A stretch of DNA of 64,000 nucleotides, taken from assembly GCA_029233925.1 (NCBI GenBank), contig JARGOX010000027.1, forward strand, positions 23,476 to 87,475. The letters run 5' to 3'. The stretch is from Rhizobiaceae bacterium (lineage in GTDB: Bacteria > Pseudomonadota > Alphaproteobacteria > Rhizobiales > Rhizobiaceae). Below, one piece after another: positions 1 to 8,197 of the stretch. The position numbers and the translations under genes are program-made. The notes beneath the pieces are model-generated. The model did no database searches, had not been told where the DNA came from, and saw only the letters and a program-made list of their open reading frames with translations. The first letter of the stretch is position 1, and each line of letters opens with the position of its first letter.

Positions 1-354
1 TCCCGCGCCTGGACCCTTTATGGCGGGCAATTGCATATCAAACCAGCGCTGGCGAGCAGCGCTACGGCACAATATTTCTACATTTCCAGGCTCATCGTCA
101 CATCTGCAACTGACGCAAACAAAGTCGAATTTACTGCAGATGATGACGTGTTCAGGCTTTCCGAACGGCTGTTGAAACTGGGCATGATCTGGCAGTGGCG
201 CGCCAACAAGGGGCTGGCCTACCAGGAAGACATGGATACATACGAACACTTGAAGGAACAGTTGGTATGTGATGACAAGGGATCCCGGTCGATCCGTCTT
301 GGTCGTGCCCTCGATGTAGATACGACCGAATATCAACAGGGTATTGAACCATGA
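1..354 (+). CDS. Phage head-tail adaptor protein (5'-truncated)
   Basis: The reading frame is open to the first base, so the true start lies outside the window; the first possible in-frame start is a TTG at 31. The stretch LSERLLKLGMIWQWRANKG followed by an acidic YEDMDTYE-like segment resembles the C-terminal half of the SU10-type phage adaptor family, recognised from memory rather than by search. Such adaptors sit between portal and tail in podovirus-like virions. The stop overlaps the next gene by 4 bases, as expected in a packed late operon. Confidence 0.6.
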   Translation, partial: SRAWTLYGGQLHIKPALASSATAQYFYISRLIVTSATDANKVEFTADDDVFRLSERLLKLGMIWQWRANKGLAYQEDMDTYEHLKEQLVCDDKGSRSIRLGRALDVDTTEYQQGIEP

Positions 355-1949
355 GACGCAACCTGAGGCATGTGGCCGTTCCTGCAACCAATCGCGCCAA
401 GGCCAGGACCCGCACCTTCTCGCCGCCGGTCAGGGGGTGGATCCGAAATGAAAACCTGGCGGCATCGCAGCGCGCCGGGGCGCATGTGCTGGATAATTTT
501 TTCCCCATGAGTACCGGCATACGACTGCGCGGCGGTAGCCGCAAACATGCAACGATTTCAATCGGTGCTGTCAGCAGCCTGTGGGCCTACAAAAGCGGCA
601 CTGCGGAATTGCTCTTCGCATCCGATACGACAGGAATCTTTGATATAACCTCTGTGGTTGACCCGGATACGATACCGGAAGCCGTGGTTGCCGGACAGAC
701 CGCAGGTTACTATGCAACGGTGCAAATGGGCACGGTTGGAGGCAATTATCTCTACGCAGTGAATGGATCAGATGATGCTCTGCTTTTTGATGGTGCGACA
801 TGGACAGCAATCAATGCAGCGTCGTCACCGGCGATAGAAGGTGTTGCAACATCTCGCCTGTCATTCGTCTGGGTGTTTGCCAGCCGCCTGTTCTTTGTCG
901 AAAAGGGCACCATGCGTGTTTGGTATCTGCCGGTTGATGCCATCGGCGGGACAGCCGGCAGTTTCTCACTGGATGGTATCTTCCAAGACGGTGGCGAATT
1001 GCTTTTTGGCGGTTCCTGGTCGCTCGATAGCGGCGACGGCCTTGACGACAAATGCGTCTTTGTCTCATCAACCGGCGAGGTTGCGATCTATGAGGGTACC
1101 AACCCGGCAAACGCTGCCACCTGGAGCCGGGTGGGCGTGTATGACATCACGCCACCCATGGGCTTCAATGCAACGTTGAAAGCCGGGGGTGATCTTATCA
1201 TTGCCACCGAAGACGGCATGGTGCCGGTCAGCCAGGCCATCCAGAAGGATGCCGCCGCCCTGTCGCTGTCTGCCGTGTCCAGAGCCATTGAACCGGAATG
1301 GAAAGCGGAAGTTGGTGCGCGGCGTTCCCGGCCTTGGGATGTGTTGAAATGGCCGTCCAACAATATGGCCTTGGTTGCTCTGCCAGTGATCAATGCCACG
1401 ACCGAAGCCAATTGTTTTGTGGTCAACCTGGAGACCGGTGCATGGTCGCGTTATACCGGCTGGGATACGCAGTGCGTGGCGCTGTTCAACGGCATTGGTC
1501 ATTTTGGCACCAGCGATGGCAGGATCATGCAGATGGAGGTCGGGGGGCAGGATGATGGCTTGCCCTATACGGCTGTCTATGTCGGGCTGTTTGATCACCT
1601 GAAAACCCCAGGTGCTGTGAAAACCGTTCATTCTGCCCGCACAGTCCTGACGGCTGATTGTGATGTCAGACCGCGTGTTTCCATATCAGCAAACTACGCC
1701 GTCAAGTTGCCAGCCCCGCCAAATTCCATGGATGACTATTTCACCGATACATGGGATTCCGGCCTTTGGGATCAGGCCACCTGGGATGTCGGCGTTTCGC
1801 TGGAAACAAACATCAAATGGGCCTCCATTGGCAAGACCGGCTTTGCCGTGGCACCGCAACTGCAAATCACCTCAGGCGTGACGCCGACGCCGCATGTGAA
1901 CCTCGTCAGCATGGATCTGCTCTACGAGACCGGCTCTGTGATGGTGTGA
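351..1949 (+). CDS. Phage structural protein, possible tail nozzle/stabilisation protein
   Basis: A 532-residue protein with no signal peptide and many short beta-rich segments. The N-terminal part (about residues 25-60) contains GWIRNENLAASQ and a GIRLRGGSRKHA stretch, as seen in proteins encoded next to adaptor genes in podovirus-like prophages. Repeated GG-rich turns and scattered Trp residues suit a propeller-like tail protein. It begins at ATG inside the end of the adaptor gene and its stop overlaps the next start (TGATG). I infer a role at the tail tip or nozzle from position and size; no catalytic motif is visible. Confidence 0.55.
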   Translation: MRRNLRHVAVPATNRAKARTRTFSPPVRGWIRNENLAASQRAGAHVLDNFFPMSTGIRLRGGSRKHATISIGAVSSLWAYKSGTAELLFASDTTGIFDITSVVDPDTIPEAVVAGQTAGYYATVQMGTVGGNYLYAVNGSDDALLFDGATWTAINAASSPAIEGVATSRLSFVWVFASRLFFVEKGTMRVWYLPVDAIGGTAGSFSLDGIFQDGGELLFGGSWSLDSGDGLDDKCVFVSSTGEVAIYEGTNPANAATWSRVGVYDITPPMGFNATLKAGGDLIIATEDGMVPVSQAIQKDAAALSLSAVSRAIEPEWKAEVGARRSRPWDVLKWPSNNMALVALPVINATTEANCFVVNLETGAWSRYTGWDTQCVALFNGIGHFGTSDGRIMQMEVGGQDDGLPYTAVYVGLFDHLKTPGAVKTVHSARTVLTADCDVRPRVSISANYAVKLPAPPNSMDDYFTDTWDSGLWDQATWDVGVSLETNIKWASIGKTGFAVAPQLQITSGVTPTPHVNLVSMDLLYETGSVMV

Positions 1950-2434
1950 TGTTCGAGATTATCTGGGGCGGTCCAGCAAACCCGAAGGACAAAGAGCTGA
2001 TGGCGGCATGGTGTGCAAACCATATATGGCCGGGGCTTGAAAAGAGCTTTGGCTCTTGCACAACGATGGGCGTCATCCGCAAGGGCAGATTGATCGCCGT
2101 TGTGGTGTTTCACAATTGGCAACCCGAATGCGGGGTGATTGAAATGTCGGCGGCTTCAACGGACAAACGCTGGCTTACCCGTCGTGTCCTGCACGCCATG
2201 TTCTCCTATTGCTTTGACACAACAGGCGTTCAGATGGTGGTCCTGCGTACGGCCACTGGCGACACAGCCATGCGCCGCATCATGAAATCCTACGGTTTCA
2301 AAAGCTATTGCATTGCGCGTTTGCGCGGCCGCAACGAGGATGAACTGATCAACACTTTGACGGACGATGACTGGAAATCAAACAGATTTGAAAGGCAGCG
2401 ACATGGGAAAAGCAAAAGCACCGCAACCGCCTGA
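1949..2434 (+). CDS. Phage GNAT-fold acetyltransferase-like protein
   Basis: A 161-residue protein starting at the ATG that overlaps the previous stop. A central beta strand-rich stretch (GVIRKGRLIAVVVFHNW) followed by helix-rich segments and a late ATGDTAMRRIMKSYGF motif follows the GNAT pattern, in which the last part binds acetyl-CoA and ends with an xYGF strand. GNAT-like proteins are frequent beside internal virion genes in podoviruses, where their role is not well defined. The longer same-frame reading that would start at 1751 is rejected because it would lie inside the upstream gene. The 3' end overlaps the next gene. Confidence 0.6.
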   Translation: MFEIIWGGPANPKDKELMAAWCANHIWPGLEKSFGSCTTMGVIRKGRLIAVVVFHNWQPECGVIEMSAASTDKRWLTRRVLHAMFSYCFDTTGVQMVVLRTATGDTAMRRIMKSYGFKSYCIARLRGRNEDELINTLTDDDWKSNRFERQRHGKSKSTATA

Positions 2435-3200
2435 TCCGAGGGAAACGTCGGCAGCATCCACATCCACAAATCTGGGCACGGCCATTGCCAATGCCTATTT
2501 GGGCAATGTTGATCAGATCACGCCGGACGGCACACTGACCTATGGTCAAAGCGGCACCTATGATTGGAATGATCCCTATACGGGCCAGACCTATGAGGTT
2601 CCGACATTCACGGCGACGCAGACGCTTTCCGGCGCGCAGCAGGCGATCAAGGATCAGAGCGATGGCGCCGAATTTAATCTGGCAAAGCTTGCCAATGACC
2701 AGTCGGCTTTCCTCAATGATTATATGACATCGCCAATCGATCTCTCATCGGACAATGTCGGCAATTATGTCAACAATCACTATCTTGATGATTTCAATGG
2801 CGAATGGGACAGGTCCTTTGAGGATTATGGATCACGGCTTTCCAATCAGGGGATCAAGCAAGGCTCTGATGCCTATCAACGCGCCATGAGCGAATTCAGC
2901 CAGAACAGATCCAATGCGCGCGACAATCTTTATGGCAATCTCTATTCGAGCGCACAGAATGCAATCACGGCGGAACGCAATCAGCCGATCAATGAAATCA
3001 CGGCTCTGCTTTCCGGATCCCAGGTGAGCCAGCCGAACTATGTTGCCACCGGCCAGCCGACCATCGCGACGACCGACACGGCAGGGATCATCAACAATGA
3101 ATACAATCAGCGGCTGGGAATATGGCAACAGCAACAACAGGCCAGACAAAACCTGCTGGGTGGCTTGTTCGGCCTCGGCGCATCGCTTCTCGGGGGCTAA
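2403..3200 (+). CDS. Phage internal virion-like protein
   Basis: A 265-residue protein starting at MGKAKAPQPPDP with AAAGGCAGCG upstream; an in-frame ATG at 2367 is a less likely start. It has a proline-rich N-terminus, an ITPDGTLTYGQSG stretch, a long Asn/Gln/Tyr-rich middle (about residues 80-200) and a glycine-rich hydrophobic C-terminus ending LLGGLFGLGASLLGG. The same architecture is common in alphaproteobacterial podovirus-like prophages directly after a GNAT-like gene. The amphipathic C-terminus would suit a DNA-ejection or internal virion protein, but this is inferred from context. Confidence 0.55.
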   Translation: MGKAKAPQPPDPRETSAASTSTNLGTAIANAYLGNVDQITPDGTLTYGQSGTYDWNDPYTGQTYEVPTFTATQTLSGAQQAIKDQSDGAEFNLAKLANDQSAFLNDYMTSPIDLSSDNVGNYVNNHYLDDFNGEWDRSFEDYGSRLSNQGIKQGSDAYQRAMSEFSQNRSNARDNLYGNLYSSAQNAITAERNQPINEITALLSGSQVSQPNYVATGQPTIATTDTAGIINNEYNQRLGIWQQQQQARQNLLGGLFGLGASLLGG

Positions 3201-3333
3201 TGGGGGCGGTTCTTGAGCCTCAGTGGTTTTGCAGGCTTTATCCCAGCATGCGCCTATCCTTTGAAAAAGGCAGGCTGGAGAAAAATATGCCGCTGTGGCA
3301 CAAGAACAATCATTGTTTTGGAGAGGAGATCCC

Positions 3334-3624
3334 ATGAGTGCCTATGTTATCGTTGACACGAAAATCACAGACGCAGATGCCTATGAGGGCTACAAGGCGC
3401 TTGCCCGGCCCCTGGTTGAAAAACATGGTGGCATTTATCGCGCCCGGGGAGGGGAGATGGATCTGGTGGAGACGGAACTGTGGGCACCCACCCGCATCGT
3501 TCTTTTGGAGTTTCCGGACATGGCCAGTGCGCGGGCCTTCATAAACAGTGATGAATACGCGCCGATCAAAGCCATTCGTCACGCGAATGCCGAATGCACG
3601 ACGGTGATTTTTGAAGGGGTTTGA
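3334..3624 (+). CDS. DUF1330 family protein (phage cargo gene)
   Basis: A 96-residue protein starting at ATG behind GAGAGGAG. It reads AYVIVDTKITDADAYEGYK, then YRARGG, then VLLEFPDMASARAFINSDEY, the typical signature of the DUF1330 family, which has a dimeric ferredoxin-like alpha+beta-barrel fold. The molecular function of the family is unknown. The gene is out of place among virion genes: it has its own ribosome-binding site, about 130 bases of upstream non-coding DNA and a strong terminator directly after it. This is the layout of a phage 'moron', an autonomous cargo gene that may benefit the lysogen. Confidence 0.8.
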   Translation: MSAYVIVDTKITDADAYEGYKALARPLVEKHGGIYRARGGEMDLVETELWAPTRIVLLEFPDMASARAFINSDEYAPIKAIRHANAECTTVIFEGV

Positions 3625-3658
3625 TCCGGCCTGAACAGGTTTCGTTTCAGCATGCAGT

Positions 3659-3685
3659 GGGGTGGCCAATGGGCTGCCCCTTTTT
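3659..3685 (+). terminator. Rho-independent terminator after DUF1330 gene
   Basis: A nine-pair stem (GGGGTGGCC / GGGCTGCCCC side with two GU pairs) with a 4-base loop is followed at once by TTTTT. It lies 34 bases after the DUF1330 stop. Confidence 0.8.
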
Positions 3686-3852
3686 CGTTTCCGGGTCGGA
3701 AAATACCCCGTGGGCTTCCTTCAGCGATTTTTCCTTTCGGATTGCAGGAGATAATTCGATTGAATTCTTCTGTGCCCAGCCTGCAGACAAGTCACCGAAG
3801 GCCATGCGCGGGTTTGAGATAATGTCGTAACTACAATCAGAAGGACATTTCC

Positions 3853-4329
3853 ATGTCGGATAGGATAAACGCCGATCCAGCAGCTCTGGCTGCTGCCATC
3901 TACAAAAGAATGAGCCAAAGATTGGATGAGGAACCGGGTGCTGTCTACGATGCACCAGGCTATCGCTCTGCGCCGAACGGTTCGCGAACGCAGCATACAG
4001 GCCAGCCGCTTCCACAGGGGCGCCGTGGCGACCGGAGGAGCGGACAAATAAAAGCAGGGCCCTTCGCTGGTGGAGATGGAAGCAATCGCATCTCCCCACA
4101 AACAGATGATACGGCGGATGCGAAACAGAAAATACTGGCGGCACTGATGGCGTCCGGGATATCGGATCAAACACATGGCCAAAATGCTCAGGCAGTCGGA
4201 CATCAGGGTCCAAAGAGGCCCGACAATGCTCAGACAAAAACGGCGTCCAGCGAAAATCCATTTTTGACCGGCGGACAAAGGGCCGTACTCCAGGCTTTGC
4301 TGGAGCGGCAAATGAGGCAAATATCCTAG
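3853..4329 (+). CDS. Hypothetical phage protein, Gln/Gly-rich
   Basis: A 158-residue protein not recognised. It starts at ATG behind AGAAGGAC. A short helical N-terminus (DPAALAAAIYKRMSQRL) is followed by a long low-complexity, polar region rich in Gln, Gly, Arg and Asp (about residues 30-125) that is probably disordered, then a helical C-terminus (GGQRAVLQALLERQMRQ). It lies between the DUF1330 gene and the tail fibre. The opposite strand also carries a long open frame here, but it lacks a ribosome-binding site and is judged a shadow. Function cannot be assigned. Confidence 0.45.
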   Translation: MSDRINADPAALAAAIYKRMSQRLDEEPGAVYDAPGYRSAPNGSRTQHTGQPLPQGRRGDRRSGQIKAGPFAGGDGSNRISPQTDDTADAKQKILAALMASGISDQTHGQNAQAVGHQGPKRPDNAQTKTASSENPFLTGGQRAVLQALLERQMRQIS

Positions 4330-4460
4330 TTGGCATCACGTGTATTGCTCCTGTTGAGGTGATGCGCAGGTTTTGATGTTTCAGTCTCGCCTATGCCAAA
4401 GTTCCTTTGGAAAAATCTATTTCGTTTGTGCTTTGGGTTTTTCCACCCCAACCCAATTCA

Positions 4461-4484
4461 GGCTCGCTTATGCGGGCCATTTTT
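4461..4484 (+). terminator. Terminator-like hairpin before tail fibre gene
   Basis: GGCTCGC and GCGGGCC pair around a TTAT loop and are followed by ATTTTT. It lies between the hypothetical gene and the tail fibre gene, suggesting the fibre gene is read through or has its own promoter. Confidence 0.55.
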
Positions 4485-4501
4485 CAAGCGAGGTCATGGA
4501 G

Positions 4502-5422
4502 ATGCCAAGAAACGGATCCGGTGTCTATTCAAAGCCGGCGAATGCAACGGCCACCGCAGGCACAAAAATCGAGTCTGCGCATTTCAATACATTGATTGAC
4601 GATATTGCCGCTGATCTGAACGCAGCGCGTCCAGTTGTTGCCGGCGGCACCGGTGTCACCTCAATTGCAGCGTTCAAGACCGCATGCAATCTGGTGATTG
4701 GAACAGACGTCCAAGCCTATAATGCAGATTTGACTGCCATTGCCGGATTGACCAGTGCAGCCGACAGCTTGCCCTATTTTACCGGATCGGGCACAGCGTC
4801 CCTGGCCGATTTGTCTCCCTTCGGACGAACCCTGATTGACGATCTATCTCCTGCAAATGCGCGAACCACACTCGAACTTGAAACAATTGGCCAGGCCGAA
4901 GCAGAAGCAGGAACGGCGACAACGACAAGGGCTTTCACGGCGCAGAGGGTGAAGCAGGCTATCATGGCTTTGGCTGGGGGTAGCGGTGTTCCAAGTGCTG
5001 TTGTTGAGGATCAGAAACCATCCGGCACGGCCGGTGGAACCAGTGTTACAGGGATGTGGGCAACCCGTGTTCTAAATACCAAGGTTTATGATCCAGAGAG
5101 TTCAGTTACACTTGCTTCAAACCAAGTTACAGTGACCAATGATGGCTGGATAGAATGGGAATCAACTTTCCAAGGAACGGGCGAAACACAAACGCGGCTG
5201 TACAACGTTACAGACAATGTTGTTGCGGGAGTTGGTACATCATTTTACAGTACGACTTCAAATATTGAAACAACAATTCATGGTGGTGGAGCACCCGTAT
5301 TGGCTGGAAAGATGTATAGAATTGAATATAGAGCTGGCTCGGTGCGATCAAATACAGGATTGGGTAACGACGCTGATTACGGCACAGAAGTCTACACAAG
5401 ACTGAAGTATTGGAACGTATAA
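4502..5422 (+). CDS. Phage tail fibre protein
   Basis: A 306-residue protein starting at the second of two close ATGs (4502), where AGG sits at a suitable distance; 4496 is the alternative. The start MPRNGSGVYSKPA and the following SAHFNTLIDDIAADL are typical of the N-terminal, virion-attaching part of tail fibres. Residues 40-130 hold the repeated alanine/glycine-rich pattern (VVAGGTGVTSI, YNADLTAIAGLTSA) common in fibre shafts. The C-terminal 120 residues are beta-rich and visibly more AT-rich, as expected for a receptor-binding tip that is exchanged between phages. Confidence 0.85.
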   Translation: MPRNGSGVYSKPANATATAGTKIESAHFNTLIDDIAADLNAARPVVAGGTGVTSIAAFKTACNLVIGTDVQAYNADLTAIAGLTSAADSLPYFTGSGTASLADLSPFGRTLIDDLSPANARTTLELETIGQAEAEAGTATTTRAFTAQRVKQAIMALAGGSGVPSAVVEDQKPSGTAGGTSVTGMWATRVLNTKVYDPESSVTLASNQVTVTNDGWIEWESTFQGTGETQTRLYNVTDNVVAGVGTSFYSTTSNIETTIHGGGAPVLAGKMYRIEYRAGSVRSNTGLGNDADYGTEVYTRLKYWNV

Positions 5423-5739
5423 AAATTGGAAAAAAATTGAAAGGAATTTCAGGGTAAATATAGATTATGTTTTTGCCTAGCTGAAATGGTTCAAATGTAG
5501 ATTTATGTTGCCATTAATATTTTCAGAATTCTATATTGATCGAAATTCAAAAATTAGCAATTCCTCATTATTTATACAGCGCTGCTAATTAACTTATCCA
5601 GCCGAATATGGCAAAGAACTGCATTGAAAATTCTGCATCAATTTCAAAATTGAAATTTTTGAGATCACTGGTGCTGACGGGAATAGGAAATATTGATTAC
5701 GGAATTTTGCTCCTATAAAATGGTTTTGCATTCCAAATA
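5423..5739 (+). other. AT-rich intergenic DNA
   Basis: About 317 bases, strikingly rich in A and T with poly-A and poly-T runs, between the tail fibre gene and the FkbM gene. I see no ORF with a plausible start. The base composition, shared with the fibre tip and the FkbM gene, suggests recent acquisition and probably holds the promoter of the FkbM gene. Confidence 0.5.
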
Positions 5740-5751
5740 ATGGGGGCTTCC

Positions 5752-6495
5752 ATGGGTATTGCAAGAAAGTTCATGCAGCGAATTCAAAAATTTAATTTGC
5801 TTGAATTTACACACTTCATCTCAAGATCAGATCCGAATATTCTCGAAATTGGAGCGAATGACGGCCTAACCACCGACAAATTTGTCGGTATATTTCCCGA
5901 CGCAAAAATATACTGTTTTGAACCTGACTGGCGAGCACTACAACTGTTTGAAAAAAGAAAATTTGGTGATCAGATTCACCTTTTCAATTGTGCGGTTTGT
6001 GACGTTGACGGAACCGTTGGCTTTTTCGCAAGCGATGGCGCGCCTGATATTATCCCTGATAACATGGATGTATCCAAAGGCTGGCATTGTTCTGGGTCAA
6101 TTAAAGAACCTACAGGGCATTTAGAGATGCACAAGTGGTGTAGGTTTGATGCGAGAAACAACGTACCTGCAGCACGGTTGGATACTTGGGCTGGTGAATT
6201 CCTTGAAGCGGACACAGAAATCGATTTGATTTGGATGGACGTACAGGGGGCTGAAGCCGAAGTCTTTGAAGGTGCAAAAAACACACTGAATCGTGTACAA
6301 TATATTTTTACTGAATATTCTGATCGAGAATTATACAAAGACCAGCCAAATCTTAATCGCATCAGCGAGTTATTACCTGACTTTCGTCTGGTGAATGTAC
6401 TGGGCGGCGATGCATTATTTCAACATGCGTCACTTAGCGAAAAGTCGCGGAAACTATCCCGCCTACTTCTCCCGAGAAAGTACGCCCACCAATAA
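5752..6495 (+). CDS. FkbM family methyltransferase (phage-encoded)
   Basis: A 247-residue SAM-dependent methyltransferase. The binding motif EIGANDGLTT (about residues 29-38) is followed by the acidic motif IYCFEPD and a late IDLIWMDVQGAEAEVFEGA segment diagnostic of the FkbM family, which O-methylates sugars or small molecules. ATG 5752 has GGGGG upstream; ATG 5740 is possible. The gene is AT-rich compared with its neighbours and sits between tail fibre and lysozyme with a terminator directly after it. I infer a cargo function, perhaps methylation of a host glycan that serves as a phage receptor. Confidence 0.8.
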   Translation: MGIARKFMQRIQKFNLLEFTHFISRSDPNILEIGANDGLTTDKFVGIFPDAKIYCFEPDWRALQLFEKRKFGDQIHLFNCAVCDVDGTVGFFASDGAPDIIPDNMDVSKGWHCSGSIKEPTGHLEMHKWCRFDARNNVPAARLDTWAGEFLEADTEIDLIWMDVQGAEAEVFEGAKNTLNRVQYIFTEYSDRELYKDQPNLNRISELLPDFRLVNVLGGDALFQHASLSEKSRKLSRLLLPRKYAHQ

Positions 6496-6521
6496 GAAAT
6501 CTCGGAAGTCAATTTATTACT

Positions 6522-6545
6522 AGGCTCCCTAACGGGGGCCTTTTT
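6522..6545 (+). terminator. Rho-independent terminator after FkbM gene
   Basis: AGGCTCCC pairs with GGGGGCCT around a short TAAC loop and runs into TTTTT. It separates the FkbM gene from the lysis module. Confidence 0.85.
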
Positions 6546-6569
6546 CGTATCAAATTACAGGAAATCACC

Positions 6570-7262
6570 ATGGCTATGAAAACAAGCCGTGAGGGGCTGA
6601 TTGAAATCGCCTCTCACGAGGGTATTGTGACGTCTCCCTACAAGGACAGTGTGGGTATATGGACGGTGGGAATTGGGCATACAGCCTCTGCCGGAGCGCC
6701 GGATCCGGCAAAGAACAGGCGAGACTATTCCATTGACGAGATCATGGAAATATTCGCCCGGGACATCGCCCGGTTTGAAAATCGGGTCAATGCAGCGTTC
6801 AAGGTAAAACCGACACAAGCGCAATTCGATGCTGCTGTCTCCTTTGATTACAACACGGGTGGTATCAACAGGGCTGGCTGGCTCAAGGATTTCAATGCTG
6901 GCAATGCAAGCGCAGCCAGGCGAGCCTTCATGCGATGGTGCAAGCCACCACAGATCATTCCTCGGCGACAGAAGGAATGCGATCTGTTTTTCGAAGGCCG
7001 GTATTCAAGCGCCGGGAAAGCCAATTTGTACCCAGCCCTCAACGGCAAGGTGCATTGGGCGCAGGGAAGGCAGGTCGATATAGCCGCTTTGCTGAATGGG
7101 GCTTTTCCACCGCCTGCAGTAACGAGAGACGCGCCCACTGTGAAGCCGTCTTCGCATAAATCACCGGGTGAAACCTTGCCCGCCAAGCCAAAACACCAAT
7201 GGCGCCGGCTGGTGGAAATTTTTGCTCTGATATTCAATATTTTATTCGGGAAAAGATCATGA
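6570..7262 (+). CDS. Phage lysozyme (GH24 endolysin) with C-terminal hydrophobic segment
   Basis: A 230-residue peptidoglycan hydrolase that cleaves the MurNAc-GlcNAc bond at lysis. The N-terminal catalytic domain shows the T4-lysozyme triad E17-D26-T32 (HEG...YKD...WTVGIGHT) with the expected spacing of 9 and 6. FDYNTGG and the ARRAFMRWCKPP segment complete the domain to about residue 160. Residues 170-205 are a proline/lysine linker, and the last 20 residues carry a hydrophobic stretch (LVEIFALIFNILF) before a basic end. There is no N-terminal signal peptide. Its stop overlaps the next gene by ATGA. Confidence 0.9.
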   Translation: MAMKTSREGLIEIASHEGIVTSPYKDSVGIWTVGIGHTASAGAPDPAKNRRDYSIDEIMEIFARDIARFENRVNAAFKVKPTQAQFDAAVSFDYNTGGINRAGWLKDFNAGNASAARRAFMRWCKPPQIIPRRQKECDLFFEGRYSSAGKANLYPALNGKVHWAQGRQVDIAALLNGAFPPPAVTRDAPTVKPSSHKSPGETLPAKPKHQWRRLVEIFALIFNILFGKRS

Positions 7263-7462
7263 CCAAATATTTCAAACCCAAATCACTCACCTGGTGGACG
7301 GGATTTATTGCCTTGTTGACCGGCGTTATCGTGGCTATCGGAAGCGAGGTGCAGGCACTGGCTCCGACGGCCAATGTTCTCAAGGCCATGACCGATATCC
7401 CTCCAGCAGCCATGATTTCCTTTGGACTTGGCATTATCGGTTTGCGTGGGAAGGACGGATAG
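7259..7462 (+). CDS. Small phage membrane protein, holin-like
   Basis: A 67-residue protein starting at the ATG that overlaps the lysozyme stop. It has two hydrophobic segments: about residues 11-28 (TWWTGFIALLTGVIVAIG) and 50-62 (AAMISFGLGIIGL), ending in a charged RGKDG. Position directly after the endolysin and before a larger holin-like protein makes a second holin or antiholin likely. No family name is certain. Confidence 0.65.
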   Translation: MTKYFKPKSLTWWTGFIALLTGVIVAIGSEVQALAPTANVLKAMTDIPPAAMISFGLGIIGLRGKDG

Positions 7463-7849
7463 ATGATTTTCAACGCAATACTGAGTTTTCTGGGTAATGG
7501 TGCGCTGAAGACCGTAACGCAGGGTATTATTGAAGCTCGGCGCGATGTGCAGCGGGCCAGAAATGCAACTGAGCGTCTTGAAGCCGAGACAAATGTGGCG
7601 CAGTTGCAGGCCCAGCAGACTATTCTACTGGCTGAGCAGGGCAGTTGGATGACGCGGCCCATTCGTCCGCTCTTTGCTCTGCCATTCATCATCTACAATA
7701 TGAAAATTGTGGTTTGGGACAAGGTTCTTGGTCTTGGAGTAACTGACGTTCTTTCAAATCAGATGATGCAGGTCGAGATGATCGTCATTGGTGCCTATTT
7801 TGTTGGCAGGCCTCTTGAAAAGGCGGCCCGCAGGTTAACCGGCGGATAA
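7463..7849 (+). CDS. 3TM holin-like protein (GTA holin type)
   Basis: A 128-residue protein that begins directly after the previous stop. An N-terminal hydrophobic stretch and an amphipathic, charged helix (residues 20-55, ARRDVQRARNATERLEAET) are followed by GSWMTRPIRPLFALPFIIYN and a C-terminal hydrophobic segment (MMQVEMIVIGAYFVG). The R-P-I-R-P motif preceding a membrane segment is typical of the holin family found in gene transfer agents and related phages. It would open the inner membrane to release the endolysin. Confidence 0.75.
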   Translation: MIFNAILSFLGNGALKTVTQGIIEARRDVQRARNATERLEAETNVAQLQAQQTILLAEQGSWMTRPIRPLFALPFIIYNMKIVVWDKVLGLGVTDVLSNQMMQVEMIVIGAYFVGRPLEKAARRLTGG

Positions 7850-7927
7850 TGGATCCGTTGCACGAACCCCTGGACCACGGTGATCAACAAATTTTCAATC
7901 TTCAGTGCCCGAAGGAGCGCCTGTTTC

Positions 7928-8197
7928 ATGTCACAATTTGCACAAAGTGGAACTGGCCTGAAGACCCTCCTGACCGTTGGCAGCGCTTTCAGCGCAATAA
8001 TCGTGGCAGCCGTTGGTTATGGTATTCTGCAACACACGGTGGTGGCCAATGCTGACAATATTGATACGATTGAAATGCGTGTGGATCGGATCGAAAACAG
8101 GGCAGGGGATGTGCGCGAACGACTGACCGGCATCGAAGTTTTGCAGCGTGAACAGTCAAAGACGTTGGAAAGGATATTGAGAGCCGTCGAGCGATGA
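7928..8197 (+). CDS. Small phage membrane/coiled-coil protein
   Basis: An 89-residue protein starting at ATG 7928 behind AAGGAG; an in-frame extension to 7880 lacks a ribosome-binding site. One membrane segment (about residues 13-33) is followed by a charged coiled-coil region to the C-terminus (DTIEMRVDRIENRAGDVRERL). This single-span plus periplasmic coiled-coil layout, at the end of a lysis cassette, is compatible with an inner-membrane spanin-like role. No overlapping Rz1-like lipoprotein frame was found, so the assignment is tentative. Confidence 0.55.
   Translation: MSQFAQSGTGLKTLLTVGSAFSAIIVAAVGYGILQHTVVANADNIDTIEMRVDRIENRAGDVRERLTGIEVLQREQSKTLERILRAVER

Larger units (their letters stand above)
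1..8197 (+). mobile_element. Prophage, right-hand (late) part, cut by window start
   Basis: Twelve same-strand genes run from a head-tail adaptor through a large structural protein, an internal virion-like protein and a tail fibre to a lysozyme with neighbouring holin-like proteins. This is the late-gene order of a tailed, podovirus-like phage. Several genes overlap by ATGA or TGATG junctions, and three hairpin-plus-T terminators break the region into blocks. Early genes, terminase, portal and integrase are not present and would lie to the left. No attachment-site repeat could be identified, so the right limit is set at the last phage-like gene. The glycan genes to the right may or may not belong to it. 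Confidence 0.85.

Noticed and set aside
3647..4339. 230-codon minus-strand frame opposite the phage hypothetical gene
   Set aside because: No ribosome-binding site, crosses a terminator, and opposes all neighbouring phage genes.
7849..8055. Overlapping 68-codon frame in the lysis module, considered as Rz1-like
   Set aside because: No signal peptide or lipobox and weaker start than the in-register gene at 7928.
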